Shown here: piece after piece, positions 34,486 through 42,882 of the stretch | Layout of the letters: every line of letters starts with the position of its first letter | How positions within the stretch are numbered: position 1 is the first letter of the stretch | NCBI RefSeq assembly: GCF_020176795.1 | Contig: NZ_JAIUKE010000033.1 | Location: 1-47,299 of the forward strand | DNA: 47,299 bases | Direction: 5' to 3' | From: Streptomyces sp. 8L | GTDB taxonomy: Bacteria; Actinomycetota; Actinomycetes; Streptomycetales; Streptomycetaceae | Position numbers and translations under genes: made by a program | Notes under the pieces: generated by a model | Seen by the model: the letters and a program-made list of their open reading frames with translations, nothing else | The model's database searches: none | Told to the model about the DNA's origin: nothing

Positions 34486-36906
34486 GTGGGGCCCATTCCG
34501 ATCCAGCGTGCGACCGACCCCGACGCCTCGCACGGGACAGGACCAGGCGCGGGCGCGCCGCCGCCCTTCGTCCGCATCAGCCTGGAGAGCGACCCGGTCG
34601 CCCCGGCGGAGGCGCGGCGGCTGGTACGCGCCGCCCTCGCCGAGTGGACCGGGCTCGGTCTGCTCGGCGCCTGCGCCTTCTGCGGCGCGCCCGCGGGCGG
34701 CGCGGGCGAGACCGGGGCCGCGGGGGAGTGCGCGGGCGCCTCCGCTCCCACGGACGCCCAGCCACCCGCTCCCAACGACACGGACACCGACACCGACACC
34801 GCCACGGGCCCCGACGCGTCCGGGCCGGTGGCGGCCGTCCACCGGGCCCGGGGGGGGGCCCCCCGGGGGCCCCCCGGCGCCTCGGCGGCCCGCCGCCCCG
34901 CGCGGGGCGGCGGCGCCCGGCGCCCCCCCCCCCCGGAACCCCCGCGGCCCCCCCCCGGGGCGGGGGGGGGGCCCCCCGTCCACCGGGCCCTGTGCCCGCC
35001 CGGCGGGCACAGCACGGACCTGATCGCCGACGACGCCGCGCTGATCGCCGACGAACTCGTCACCAACGCCGTCGTGCACGCCGGTACGACCGTGGAGGTG
35101 CGCTGCCGGCTGACGGAGCGGCCCCCCGCGGGCTGGGCCGCCGCGCTCGGCGCCGAGGAGGAACCGCCGGGGCTGCTGGTCGAGGTCTCCGACCACCACC
35201 CCTCGCGGGCGCCCGCGGACCCCGGAACGCCGTACGGGCGCTCCGGGCCCTACACGGCCGAGTACGGCCGCGGCCTCCAGATCGTGGCGTCGCTCGCGGA
35301 GCGGTGGGGCGTGACGTACCGGACGGGGCTCAAGACGGTCTGGGCCAGGATCGCGCTCGACGGCACCGGCACCTCGGGCAGGCTGCCCGTCCGGGTCGAC
35401 GAGGAGGGCCGGGACGACGAGCCGGGCCCGCGGGCGCACACCGAGACCGACTGGCGCGGGCACGGCGCCCTGTCGTTCCTCGCGGAGACGTCCGACCTGC
35501 TGGCGGGGCAGCTGGACGAGGAGATGGTCGCGGCGCTGGCCGGGCAGCTGCTGGTGCCGAGGCTCGCGGAGTGGTGCGCGGTCTGGCTGGACGGCTCCGG
35601 GACGTCGGCCCGGCTCGCGGGCGTGTGGCACGCGGACGAGACGCGGCTCGACGCGCTGCGGGCGCTGCTGGAGAAGCAGCCGCCCAGACCCGCGGACCCG
35701 CCGTACCCGGGCCCTGTGGAGGTCCCGGCCCCCGAAGCGGGGAACTCGGCACGCGCCGCCCACAGGGGAGGCCCCGGCCCCGGTTCCGGCACAGGAGTGG
35801 CGCCCGCCACCCGAGCGGCATCCGTCGACGCGGTGCCGGCAGGGCCCGGCTCCGCGGCAGCCGCGGACGCCCCGGCCGTGACACTGTCCTGCCGGCTCGT
35901 CACCAACGGCAGACCCGTCGGCACCCTGCTGCTGGGCAGACCCGGCAAGGCGCCCGTCCCCGACGAGATCATCGAGCTGGTCGAGGACTTCGCGCGCCGG
36001 GTGGCCCTCGCGATCGGCGCCGCGCGCCGCTACACCCGGCAGGCCACCATCAGCCGCGTCCTCCAGCGCGCCCTGCTGCCCAGCCAGGTCGCCAGAATCC
36101 CCGGCGTCGCCAGCGGCCTGGTGTACGAGCCGAGAGACGAGGGGCTCGCGGGCGGCGACTTCTACGACGTGTTCCACTGCCCCGAGGACCGCTGGTGCTT
36201 CATGCTCGGCGACGTGCAGGGCAGCGGCCCCGAGGCGGCCGTCGTGACGGGCCTCGCCCGGCCGTGGCTGCGCCTGCTGGGACGCGAGGGCTACCAGGTC
36301 GGCGAGGTGCTCGACCGGCTCAACCGGCTGCTGCTCGACGACGCGACGGAGGCCGCGGAGGCCGCGTCCGCGATGGCCGCCGCCAGCGCGGCGGAGACCA
36401 TGGCTGCGGGCGAGGCGGCGGCGGCCGGGCTGCCGCTGAGCGAACTCCCGCTGAGCGAACTGCCCGCCGTCGGCGCCTCGGAGGGCTACCACCCGCGCTT
36501 CCTCTCGCTGCTGTACGGGGAACTCGTGCCGCTCCCCGCGGGCGGCGCCCGCTGCACGGTGGCCAGCGCCGGGCATCCGCTGCCGCTCCTGCTGCGTCCG
36601 GACGGGACCGTACGGCCCGCCGCGGAACCGCAGCTGCTGCTGGGGATCGCCGAGAACTCCCCGTACGAGAGCCAGACCTTCGACCTGGAGCCCGGTGACA
36701 CGCTGCTCTGCGTCACCGACGGGGTGACCGAGCGCCGCTCCGGCGGGCGGATGCTGGACGACGCCGACGGGCTGGCCCGGGCCCTCGCCGGATGCACGGG
36801 GCTCACGGCCCAGGCCGTGGCCGACCGCATCCGGGAGGTGGTGCACGCCTTCGACGGCGCGCCGCCGGACGACGACCTGGCACTGCTGGTGTTCCAGGCC
36901 GAGTGA
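34486..36906 (+). CDS. Multidomain SpoIIE-type PP2C phosphatase with RsbW-like ATPase domain
   Basis: 806 aa from GTG 34486 (GGGAG 5 nt upstream; GTG 34444 is in frame). Domains: an RsbW/HATPase-type domain (~20-290; LIADDAALIADELVTNAVVH is the N-box and AEYGRGLQIVASLAERWGV the G-box), a GAF-like domain (~315-500), and a SpoIIE phosphatase (~530-805) with GGDFYDVF, MLGDVQGSGPEAAVV, CVTDGVTERR and PPDDDLALLVFQ. The metal-binding Asp residues are present. Such proteins control anti-sigma partner switching. The HATPase domain is split by a ~141-bp G/C homopolymer segment flanked by 15-bp direct repeats (34835-34990). Its removal would keep the frame and leave a normal domain, so sequence error or a recent insertion is suspected. 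Confidence 0.87.
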   Translation: MGPIPIQRATDPDASHGTGPGAGAPPPFVRISLESDPVAPAEARRLVRAALAEWTGLGLLGACAFCGAPAGGAGETGAAGECAGASAPTDAQPPAPNDTDTDTDTATGPDASGPVAAVHRARGGAPRGPPGASAARRPARGGGARRPPPPEPPRPPPGAGGGPPVHRALCPPGGHSTDLIADDAALIADELVTNAVVHAGTTVEVRCRLTERPPAGWAAALGAEEEPPGLLVEVSDHHPSRAPADPGTPYGRSGPYTAEYGRGLQIVASLAERWGVTYRTGLKTVWARIALDGTGTSGRLPVRVDEEGRDDEPGPRAHTETDWRGHGALSFLAETSDLLAGQLDEEMVAALAGQLLVPRLAEWCAVWLDGSGTSARLAGVWHADETRLDALRALLEKQPPRPADPPYPGPVEVPAPEAGNSARAAHRGGPGPGSGTGVAPATRAASVDAVPAGPGSAAAADAPAVTLSCRLVTNGRPVGTLLLGRPGKAPVPDEIIELVEDFARRVALAIGAARRYTRQATISRVLQRALLPSQVARIPGVASGLVYEPRDEGLAGGDFYDVFHCPEDRWCFMLGDVQGSGPEAAVVTGLARPWLRLLGREGYQVGEVLDRLNRLLLDDATEAAEAASAMAAASAAETMAAGEAAAAGLPLSELPLSELPAVGASEGYHPRFLSLLYGELVPLPAGGARCTVASAGHPLPLLLRPDGTVRPAAEPQLLLGIAENSPYESQTFDLEPGDTLLCVTDGVTERRSGGRMLDDADGLARALAGCTGLTAQAVADRIREVVHAFDGAPPDDDLALLVFQAE
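34835..34990. repeat. 15-bp direct repeats flanking a G/C-homopolymer insert
   Basis: CCGTCCACCGGGCCC occurs at 34835-34849 and again at 34976-34990, 141 bp (47 codons) apart. The segment between is almost pure G or C, with long C and G runs (34924-34934, 34962-34971). Confidence 0.8.
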
Positions 36907-36987
36907 CCCGGACCACAGCGCGCCCGCCGGCCCGGGCGGCCGGCCCCGCAGCCAGGCGAAGCGGCAGGGGAACGCGCGGGCGTACGG

Positions 36988-36993
36988 GACAAT
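36988..36993 (+). promoter_or_regulatory. -10 element of hemW, leaderless
   Basis: GACAAT with 7 nt (GGAGGGC) to ATG 37001. Confidence 0.4.
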
Positions 36994-37000
36994 GGAGGGC

Positions 37001-38233
37001 ATGCCCTCCGCACTGCCCGACGGCGACCCCGTGCCCGAGACCGGCGAGCTGCCCCCGTCCGCACTCGACGGCGCGGCCGGCCGGCCCCTCGGCTTCTACC
37101 TGCACGTCCCGTACTGCGCGAGCCGCTGCGGCTACTGCGACTTCAACACGTACACCGCGACCGAGCTGCGCGGCTCCGGCGGCGTGCTCGCCTCGCGCGA
37201 CAACTACGCGGGCATCCTGACCGACGAGGTCCGCCTCGCCCGCAAGGTCCTGGGCGACGACCCCCGCCCCGTCGAGACCGTCTTCGTCGGGGGCGGTACG
37301 CCCACGCTGCTGGACGCCGCCGACCTCGTACGGATGCTCGCGGCGATCCGCGACGAGTTCGGCCTCGCGGACGACGCGGAGATCACGACCGAGGCCAACC
37401 CGGAGTCCGTGGACCCGGCCTATCTGGCGGCCCTGCGCGAGGGCGGCTTCAACCGCGTCTCGTTCGGCATGCAGAGCGCCCGACAGGACGTGCTGCGCGT
37501 CCTCGACCGCAACCACACCCCCGGCCGCCCCGAGGCGTGCGTCGCCGAGGCCCACGCGGCCGGCTTCGACCACGTCAACCTCGACCTGATCTACGGCACC
37601 CCGGGGGAGAGCGACGACGACTGGCGCGCGTCGCTCGACGCGGCGATCGGCGCGGGCCCCGACCACGTGTCGGCGTACGCGCTGATCGTGGAGGAGGGCA
37701 CGCGGCTCGCGCGCCAGATCCGGCGCGGCGAGATCCCGATGACGGACGACGACGAGCACGCCGACCGCTACCTGATCGCGGACGAGACGCTGTCCGCCGC
37801 CGGCTTCTCCTGGTACGAGGTGTCCAACTGGGCCACCACAGGGGCCGGGCGCTGCCGGCACAACGAGCTGTACTGGCGCGGCGCCGACTGGTGGGGCGCG
37901 GGCCCCGGCGCCCACAGCCACGTCGGCGGCGTCCGCTGGTGGAACGTGAAGCACCCCGGCGCGTACGCGGCGGCGCTCGCCGGGGGCCGGGCGCCGGGCG
38001 CGGGCCGGGAGCTGCTGACCGCCGAGGACCGGCGCGTGGAGCGCGTCATGCTCGAACTGCGGCTGCGCGAGGGCGTCCCGCTCGGCCTCCTGCACGAGGA
38101 CGGCCTGCGCGCGGCGGCCCGCGCGGTCGGCGACGGCCTGCTGGAGGCCGCCCCGCACGAGGCGGGCCGCGCGGTCCTCACCCTGCGCGGCCGGCTGCTG
38201 GCCGACGCGGTGATCAGGGACCTGGTCGACTGA
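37001..38233 (+). CDS. hemW: HemW-type radical SAM heme chaperone
   Basis: 410 aa from ATG 37001 (MPSALPDGDPVPETGELPPS); ATG 36992 is in frame but gives the wrong start context. Long annotated as oxygen-independent coproporphyrinogen oxidase, this family is now known to handle heme. The radical-SAM cluster motif is CASRCGYC (residues 39-46, CxxxCxxC). Further landmarks are TVFVGGGTPTLL, ITTEANPESVD, FNRVSFGMQSA and LDLIYGTPGE. The HemN-like C-terminal domain begins at WYEVSNWA and continues with HNELYWRGADWWGAGPGA. True HemN needs an extra N-terminal Cys that is missing here, which supports HemW. Confidence 0.92.
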   Translation: MPSALPDGDPVPETGELPPSALDGAAGRPLGFYLHVPYCASRCGYCDFNTYTATELRGSGGVLASRDNYAGILTDEVRLARKVLGDDPRPVETVFVGGGTPTLLDAADLVRMLAAIRDEFGLADDAEITTEANPESVDPAYLAALREGGFNRVSFGMQSARQDVLRVLDRNHTPGRPEACVAEAHAAGFDHVNLDLIYGTPGESDDDWRASLDAAIGAGPDHVSAYALIVEEGTRLARQIRRGEIPMTDDDEHADRYLIADETLSAAGFSWYEVSNWATTGAGRCRHNELYWRGADWWGAGPGAHSHVGGVRWWNVKHPGAYAAALAGGRAPGAGRELLTAEDRRVERVMLELRLREGVPLGLLHEDGLRAAARAVGDGLLEAAPHEAGRAVLTLRGRLLADAVIRDLVD

Positions 38234-38289
38234 CGCGCGGTCGGTACGCGAGGGCCAGGCGCGGCACGCGCGCGACGACCCGGCCCATG

Positions 38290-38343
38290 GAGACCCGGGC
38301 TGCCGTAGAGACCCGCGCTGCCGCGGAGACCCGCCCCGCCGTC
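38290..38343 (+). repeat. Three 18-bp tandem repeats between hemW and the DUF3097 gene
   Basis: GAGACCCGGGCTGCCGTA, GAGACCCGCGCTGCCGCG and GAGACCCGCCCCGCCGTC. They fill most of the gap between the two convergent genes. I see no conventional terminator here. Confidence 0.75.
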
Positions 38344-38345
38344 GC

Positions 38346-39185
38346 TCACGGGCCCTCCGGGCCGCCGATCGTGACGAAGTCGATCAACTCCTCGACCCGG
38401 CCGAGCAGTTCCGGTTCCAGATCGCGGTAGGAGTGGACCGAGGCGAGGATGCGCTGCCAGGCGGCCCCGGTGTTCTCCGGCCAGCCGAGGGCGCGGCAGA
38501 CACCCGTCTTCCAGTCCTGGCCCCGCGGAACGCGCGGCCACGCGGCGATGCCCACCGACGACGGCTTCACCGCCTCCCAGACGTCGATGTACGGATGGCC
38601 CACCACGAGCACGTCGTCCCCGGACGCCTCCGCCGCGATCCGGGACTCCTTCGTGCCGGGCACCAGGTGGTCGACCAGCACACCGAGGCGCGCGTCGGGC
38701 CCGGGGGCGAAGTCGGTGACCACGGCGGGCAGGTCGTCCACGCCGCCCAGGTACTCCACGACCACGCCCTCCACGCGCAGGTCGTCGCCCCAGACCTGCT
38801 CGACCAGCTCCGCGTCGTGCCGCCCCTCGACGTAGATGCGGCCCGCTCGGGCCACCCGCGCGCGGGCGCCCGGCACCGCGAGTGAGCCGGACGCGGTCCT
38901 GGACGGCGCCTTCGGGCCCGCGCCCGCGCCGGTCCCCGGGCGTACGAGGGTGACCGGCCTGCCCTCCAGCAGGAACGCGCCGGGCTCCATGGGGAAGACG
39001 CGGTGCTTGCCGAAGCGGTCCTCCAGGGTCACCGTCGGGCCCTGCGCGGTCTTCTCGCAGCGGATCACCGCGCCGCAGAATCCGGTCGACACCTCCTCGA
39101 CGACCAGGTCGGCCTCGGCCGCAACCTCGGGAAGGGGCGTGGAACGCTTCCACGGGGGCGTCAGATCAGGGCTGTAACTCCGCAC
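38346..39185 (-). CDS. DUF3097 family protein, Toprim-like segment
   Basis: 279 aa, beginning [20 protein letters not shown], a form I recognise from actinobacterial DUF3097 proteins. Conserved blocks are [110 protein letters not shown] and [31 protein letters not shown] followed by VLVDHLV resembles a Toprim Glu plus Asp arrangement, so a nucleic-acid role is possible but unproven. The start ATG at 39185 is 18 bp from the end of the metallo-beta-lactamase gene, so the two are cotranscribed. Confidence 0.88.
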   Translation of the reverse strand: MRSYSPDLTPPWKRSTPLPEVAAEADLVVEEVSTGFCGAVIRCEKTAQGPTVTLEDRFGKHRVFPMEPGAFLLEGRPVTLVRPGTGAGAGPKAPSRTASGSLAVPGARARVARAGRIYVEGRHDAELVEQVWGDDLRVEGVVVEYLGGVDDLPAVVTDFAPGPDARLGVLVDHLVPGTKESRIAAEASGDDVLVVGHPYIDVWEAVKPSSVGIAAWPRVPRGQDWKTGVCRALGWPENTGAAWQRILASVHSYRDLEPELLGRVEELIDFVTIGGPEGP

Positions 39186-39203
39186 GGGCCGACCCTATGC
39201 CGA

Positions 39204-40022
39204 TCACCCGGCGATGTCCCGGCGTTGGGCGCGGACGAACGCCGCGTCCACCACCGCGCCGTGGCCCGGCACATAGAGCGCGTCCTCGCCGCCGAGCCGC
39301 AGCAGGCCGTCGAGCGCGGCGGGCCAGCGGTCCGGCAGCGCGTCGGGGCCGGCCTGCGGCGGGCCCGACTCCTCCACCAGATCGCCGCAGAAGAGCACGG
39401 GGGGACCGGCCGGCCCGCGTACCAGCACGGCGAGGTCGGACGCCGTGTGGCCGGGGCCCGCGTTCACCAGCAGCGCGAGGACGCCGCCGCCCAGGTCCAG
39501 CTCGTACGGGTCGCCGGCCGCGACCTCGCGGACGCGCGGTGCCCGCGAGGTTGCCGGAAGCCCCGGCGACGGCGCCCAGGGCACCGCGGCCAGCGCCTCC
39601 ACGGCGGCCCGCGCCTCGTCCCCGGCCACGCCGTGGCGCACCGCGTCCGCGTACAGGGCCGCGCGGCCCGCGGCCCCGCCCAGCTCCCGCGCCAGGCCCG
39701 CGGCCCCGGCCACCTCGGCGCCGATGAGCGCGCCCGCGCCGAGGACATGATCGAAGTGCGGATGCGTGAGTGCGAGATGGGTCACGTGGGCGCCCCCGGT
39801 GAGGCGGTGCGCCGCCGCGCGCAGCGCCGCGCCCTCGCGCAGCGTGCTGCCCGCGTCCACCAGCAGCACCCCCGCGGGCCCCGCCACCAGGCCCGCCGTA
39901 CAGTCCCAGCCCGGCAGCCTGCACCGGCTGACGCCCGGCGCCAGCTCCTCCCAGCCGTCCGCGAGCCGGCCGTTCGCGAGCCGGCCGTCCGCGACCCCGC
40001 CCGACGCGTGCGCGCCACCCAT
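39204..40022 (-). CDS. Metallo-beta-lactamase fold hydrolase
   Basis: 272 aa from the minus-strand ATG at 40022 (GGGGA 8 nt upstream; a longer frame begins at 40052). The metal motif is THPHFDH (H87, H89, D91, H92), with [14 protein letters not shown] and the last ligand in [10 protein letters not shown]. No signal peptide is seen. An N-terminal run [11 protein letters not shown] is a tiny repeat. This belongs to a broad hydrolase group (glyoxalase II-like or lactonase-like), and the substrate cannot be told. It forms a two-gene unit with DUF3097, divergent from hrcA across a 258-bp gap that holds the CIRCE element. Confidence 0.85.
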   Translation of the reverse strand: MGGAHASGGVADGRLANGRLADGWEELAPGVSRCRLPGWDCTAGLVAGPAGVLLVDAGSTLREGAALRAAAHRLTGGAHVTHLALTHPHFDHVLGAGALIGAEVAGAAGLARELGGAAGRAALYADAVRHGVAGDEARAAVEALAAVPWAPSPGLPATSRAPRVREVAAGDPYELDLGGGVLALLVNAGPGHTASDLAVLVRGPAGPPVLFCGDLVEESGPPQAGPDALPDRWPAALDGLLRLGGEDALYVPGHGAVVDAAFVRAQRRDIAG

Positions 40023-40152
40023 GCGCCGTTCCCCTTTCGTCTGTCGGCTCACGCGCCGGTCCGTACGCTTCGTACGCCCCGTACGGAACGTCCAGGACGG
40101 AACCTCTCACGCCCCGGCGGGAACCCGTGGCACGGTCCCGTGGAACACTGCC

Positions 40153-40183
40153 TTGCTAGGCGTGCACCCCTCGGCCGTACACT
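40153..40183 (+). promoter_or_regulatory. hrcA promoter
   Basis: TTGCTA (40153-40158), a 19-nt spacer, and TACACT (40178-40183), start near 40190. CIRCE lies directly downstream. Confidence 0.5.
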
Positions 40184-40196
40184 GGCCCGGAAGGAG

Positions 40197-40223
40197 CTGG
40201 CACTCCGCCGGATCGAGTGCCAA
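40197..40223. promoter_or_regulatory. CIRCE element (HrcA operator)
   Basis: TGGCACTC (40198-40205), a 9-nt spacer CGCCGGATC, GAGTGCCA (40215-40222). The consensus is TTAGCACTC-N9-GAGTGCTAA; the core arms and 9-nt spacing match exactly. It lies in the 5' UTR of hrcA, consistent with HrcA autorepression and heat induction of hrcA-dnaJ. Confidence 0.9.
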
Positions 40224-40280
40224 ACGGGGTCGCAGGGCGCGACGAGGGACGACGAACGACGACCGCTGGAGGTGTGCGCC

Positions 40281-41297
40281 GTGCTCAGCGAACGCAGACT
40301 CGAAGTGCTGCGCGCCATCGTCCAGGACTACGTCGGCACGGAGGAGCCCGTCGGCTCCAAGGCGCTCACGGAGCGACACCGGCTCGGGGTCTCGCCCGCG
40401 ACGATCCGCAACGACATGGCCGTCCTCGAAGAAGAGGGCTACATCGCCCAGCCGCACACGAGCGCGGGCCGCATCCCCACCGACAAGGGCTACCGGCTGT
40501 TCGTGGACAAGCTGGCGGGCGTCAAGCCGCTGTCGTCGCCCGAGCGCCGCGCCATCCAGAACTTCCTCGAGGGCGCCGTCGACCTGGACGACGTCGTGGG
40601 CCGTACGGTGCGGCTGCTGGCGCAGCTGACCCGGCAGGTCGCCGTGGTGCAGTACCCGTCCCTGACGCGTTCGACGGTGCGCCACGTGGAGCTGCTCTCG
40701 CTGGCGCCCGCGCGGCTGATGCTCGTCCTCATCACGGACACGGGACGGGTCGAGCAGCGCATGATCGACTGCCCGGCGCCGTTCGGCGAGGTGGCGCTCG
40801 CGGACCTGCGGGCCCGGCTGAACAGCCGGGTCGTGGGCCGGCGCTTCTCCGACGTGCCGCGCCTGGTGCAGGACCTGCCCGATGCGTTCGAGGCGGAGGA
40901 CCGGCCCACGGTCAGCACTGTCCTCGCGACGCTGCTGGAGAACCTGGTCGAGGAGACCGAGGAGCGCCTGCTGATCGGCGGCACGGCGAACCTCACCCGC
41001 TTCGGGCACGACTTCCCCCTGGTGATCGCGCCGGTGCTGGAGGCACTTGAGGAGCATGTGGTGCTCCTGAAGCTGCTCGGCGAGGCGGGCCAGCCGGGCA
41101 TGACGGTACGGATCGGGCACGAGAACGCCCACGAGGGCCTCACTTCCACATCTGTCGTAGCCGTCGGCTACGGTTCGGGCGACGAGGCAGTCGCCAAACT
41201 CGGCGTGGTCGGACCGACCCGCATGGACTACCCCGGAACGATGGGAGCGGTACGCGCAGTGGCACGTTACGTCGGACAGATCCTGGCGGAGTCGTAA
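40281..41297 (+). CDS. hrcA: Heat-inducible transcription repressor HrcA
   Basis: 338 aa from GTG 40281 (GGAGGT 7 nt upstream). A winged-helix DNA-binding domain at the N-terminus ([20 protein letters not shown], then [20 protein letters not shown]) recognises CIRCE. The HrcA-specific GAF-like and dimerisation domain follows: [56 protein letters not shown] and [20 protein letters not shown]. HrcA is normally stabilised by GroEL, which relieves repression in heat shock. The stop abuts the dnaJ GTG, so the two are coupled. Confidence 0.96.
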   Translation: MLSERRLEVLRAIVQDYVGTEEPVGSKALTERHRLGVSPATIRNDMAVLEEEGYIAQPHTSAGRIPTDKGYRLFVDKLAGVKPLSSPERRAIQNFLEGAVDLDDVVGRTVRLLAQLTRQVAVVQYPSLTRSTVRHVELLSLAPARLMLVLITDTGRVEQRMIDCPAPFGEVALADLRARLNSRVVGRRFSDVPRLVQDLPDAFEAEDRPTVSTVLATLLENLVEETEERLLIGGTANLTRFGHDFPLVIAPVLEALEEHVVLLKLLGEAGQPGMTVRIGHENAHEGLTSTSVVAVGYGSGDEAVAKLGVVGPTRMDYPGTMGAVRAVARYVGQILAES

Positions 41298-42437
41298 GTG
41301 GCCACGGACTACTACGCCGTACTCGGCGTGCGCCGCGACGCGTCCCAGGACGAGATCAAGAAGGCATTCCGGCGGCTCGCGCGCGAGCTGCACCCGGATG
41401 TCAACCCCGATCCCAAGACGCAGGAGCGCTTCAAGGAGATCAACGCCGCCTACGAGGTCCTGTCGGACCCGCAGAAGAAGCAGGTCTACGACCTCGGCGG
41501 CGACCCCCTGTCCGGCAACGGCGGAGGCGGCGGGGCGGGCGGCTTCGGCGCCGGCGGCTTCGGCAACTTCTCGGACATCATGGACGCGTTCTTCGGTACG
41601 GCGTCGCAGCGCGGGCCCCGCTCGCGCACGCGCCGCGGCCAGGACGCCATGATCCGGCTGGAGATCGAGCTCAGCGAGGCGGCCTTCGGCACGACCAAGG
41701 AGATCCAGGTCGACACGGCCGTCGTCTGCACCACGTGCAACGGCGAGGGCGCGGCGCCCGGTACGTCCGCCCAGACCTGTGACATGTGCCGCGGCCGCGG
41801 TGAGGTCTCGCAGGTGACCCGGTCGTTCCTCGGCCAGGTCATGACCTCGCGGCCGTGCCCGCAGTGCCAGGGCTTCGGCACCGTCGTGCCGAACCCGTGC
41901 CCCGAGTGCGCCGGCGACGGGCGGGTGCGCTCGCGCCGTACGCTCACGGTCAAGATCCCGGCGGGCGTCGACGACGGCACCAAGATCCAGCTCGCCGGCG
42001 AGGGAGAGGTCGGCCCCGGCGGCGGCCCGGCGGGCGACCTGTTCGTGGAGATCCGCGAACTGCCGCACTCGGTCTTCCAGCGGCGCGGCGACGACCTGCA
42101 CTGCACGGTGACGATCCCCATGACGGCCGCGGCCCTCGGCACCAAGTGCCCGCTGGAGACGCTGGACGGCGTGGAGGAGGTCGACGTACGGCCGGGGACG
42201 CAGTCCGGCCAGTCCGTTCCGCTGCACGGCCGCGGCGTGACCCATCTGCGCGGCGGCGGGCGCGGCGACCTGATCGTCCATGTCGAGGTCACGACACCGA
42301 CGAAGCTGGACGCGGAGCAGGAGCACCTCCTGCGCGAACTGTCCAAGCTGCGCGGGGAGGAGCGCCCGACGGGCCAGTTCCAGCCCGGCCAGCAGGGCCT
42401 GTTCTCCCGTCTGAAGGACGCCTTCAACGGCCGCTAG
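41298..42437 (+). CDS. dnaJ: Chaperone DnaJ
   Basis: 379 aa from GTG 41298, directly after the hrcA stop. The J domain has DYYAVLGVRRDASQDEIKKA and the HPD motif (ELHPDVNPDP) that stimulates DnaK ATPase. A Gly/Phe-rich linker (~75-100: GGGGGAGGFGAGGFGNF) is followed by four CxxCxGxG zinc-finger repeats (CTTCNGEG, CDMCRGRG, CPQCQGFG, CPECAGDG). The substrate-binding domain ends GLFSRLKDAFNGR. Linkage to hrcA marks it as the hrcA-linked DnaJ (often called DnaJ2 in streptomycetes) rather than the one next to dnaK. Confidence 0.96.
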   Translation: MATDYYAVLGVRRDASQDEIKKAFRRLARELHPDVNPDPKTQERFKEINAAYEVLSDPQKKQVYDLGGDPLSGNGGGGGAGGFGAGGFGNFSDIMDAFFGTASQRGPRSRTRRGQDAMIRLEIELSEAAFGTTKEIQVDTAVVCTTCNGEGAAPGTSAQTCDMCRGRGEVSQVTRSFLGQVMTSRPCPQCQGFGTVVPNPCPECAGDGRVRSRRTLTVKIPAGVDDGTKIQLAGEGEVGPGGGPAGDLFVEIRELPHSVFQRRGDDLHCTVTIPMTAAALGTKCPLETLDGVEEVDVRPGTQSGQSVPLHGRGVTHLRGGGRGDLIVHVEVTTPTKLDAEQEHLLRELSKLRGEERPTGQFQPGQQGLFSRLKDAFNGR

Positions 42438-42478
42438 GCCCACCGGGTTTACCGGGTCCGACTGGGCCCGGTGGGGCC
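42437..42478 (+). terminator. Terminator after dnaJ, followed by a gene-free 400-bp gap
   Basis: GGCCCACCGGG (42437-42447) pairs with CCCGGTGGGGCC (42467-42478) with one bulged G and a 19-nt loop. The rest of 42479-42882 carries imperfect repeats of GGGCCGTC, CTGAGGCTGCC and GGGACAG(T/C)TGGGCCC units and no gene; possible RNA structures only. Confidence 0.5.
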
Positions 42479-42821
42479 GTCGGGACAGTTGGGCCCAATG
42501 GGGCCGTCAGGTCTGCTGAGGCTGCCAGGTCCACCGGGGCCGCTGAGGCTGCCGGGACAGCTGGGCCCGCCGGGGCTCAGCGGGTCCCTGTGAGGGCCGA
42601 ATCAGAAGGCAGACCACCGGCGCGCGTGCCCGAACGGGCCGCCCCCCCGGTGGTTTTCCGTCCGGCACCGCCGGTTCTCCGCCCCGTTCCGCGCCCGCTT
42701 GCGGGGTCTGTTCCCGGACACGCCACCCGGCCCGCCCACCGCCCGTGGTCCCGTGCCGTGCCCTTCCGGCAAATGTGACGTTTCCGTCGTGACGCACGGC
42801 CTCGACCGGTGGCTCTTCCGT

Positions 42822-42833
42822 CGGCATATGCCG
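42822..42833. promoter_or_regulatory. 12-bp palindrome upstream of the nitronate monooxygenase gene
   Basis: CGGCATATGCCG, a perfect palindrome, 49 bp before ATG 42883. Candidate operator for a dimeric regulator. Confidence 0.4.
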
Positions 42834-42882
42834 GATGCGAGGGCGATTCGGCGGTCTGGTACGGGCATGGCACCATGCGTGC

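Noticed and set aside
32416-37002. 1528-aa minus-strand frame spanning the acyl-CoA synthetase and phosphatase genes
   Set aside because: Crosses two well-supported plus-strand genes and a repeat array; pure composition effect.
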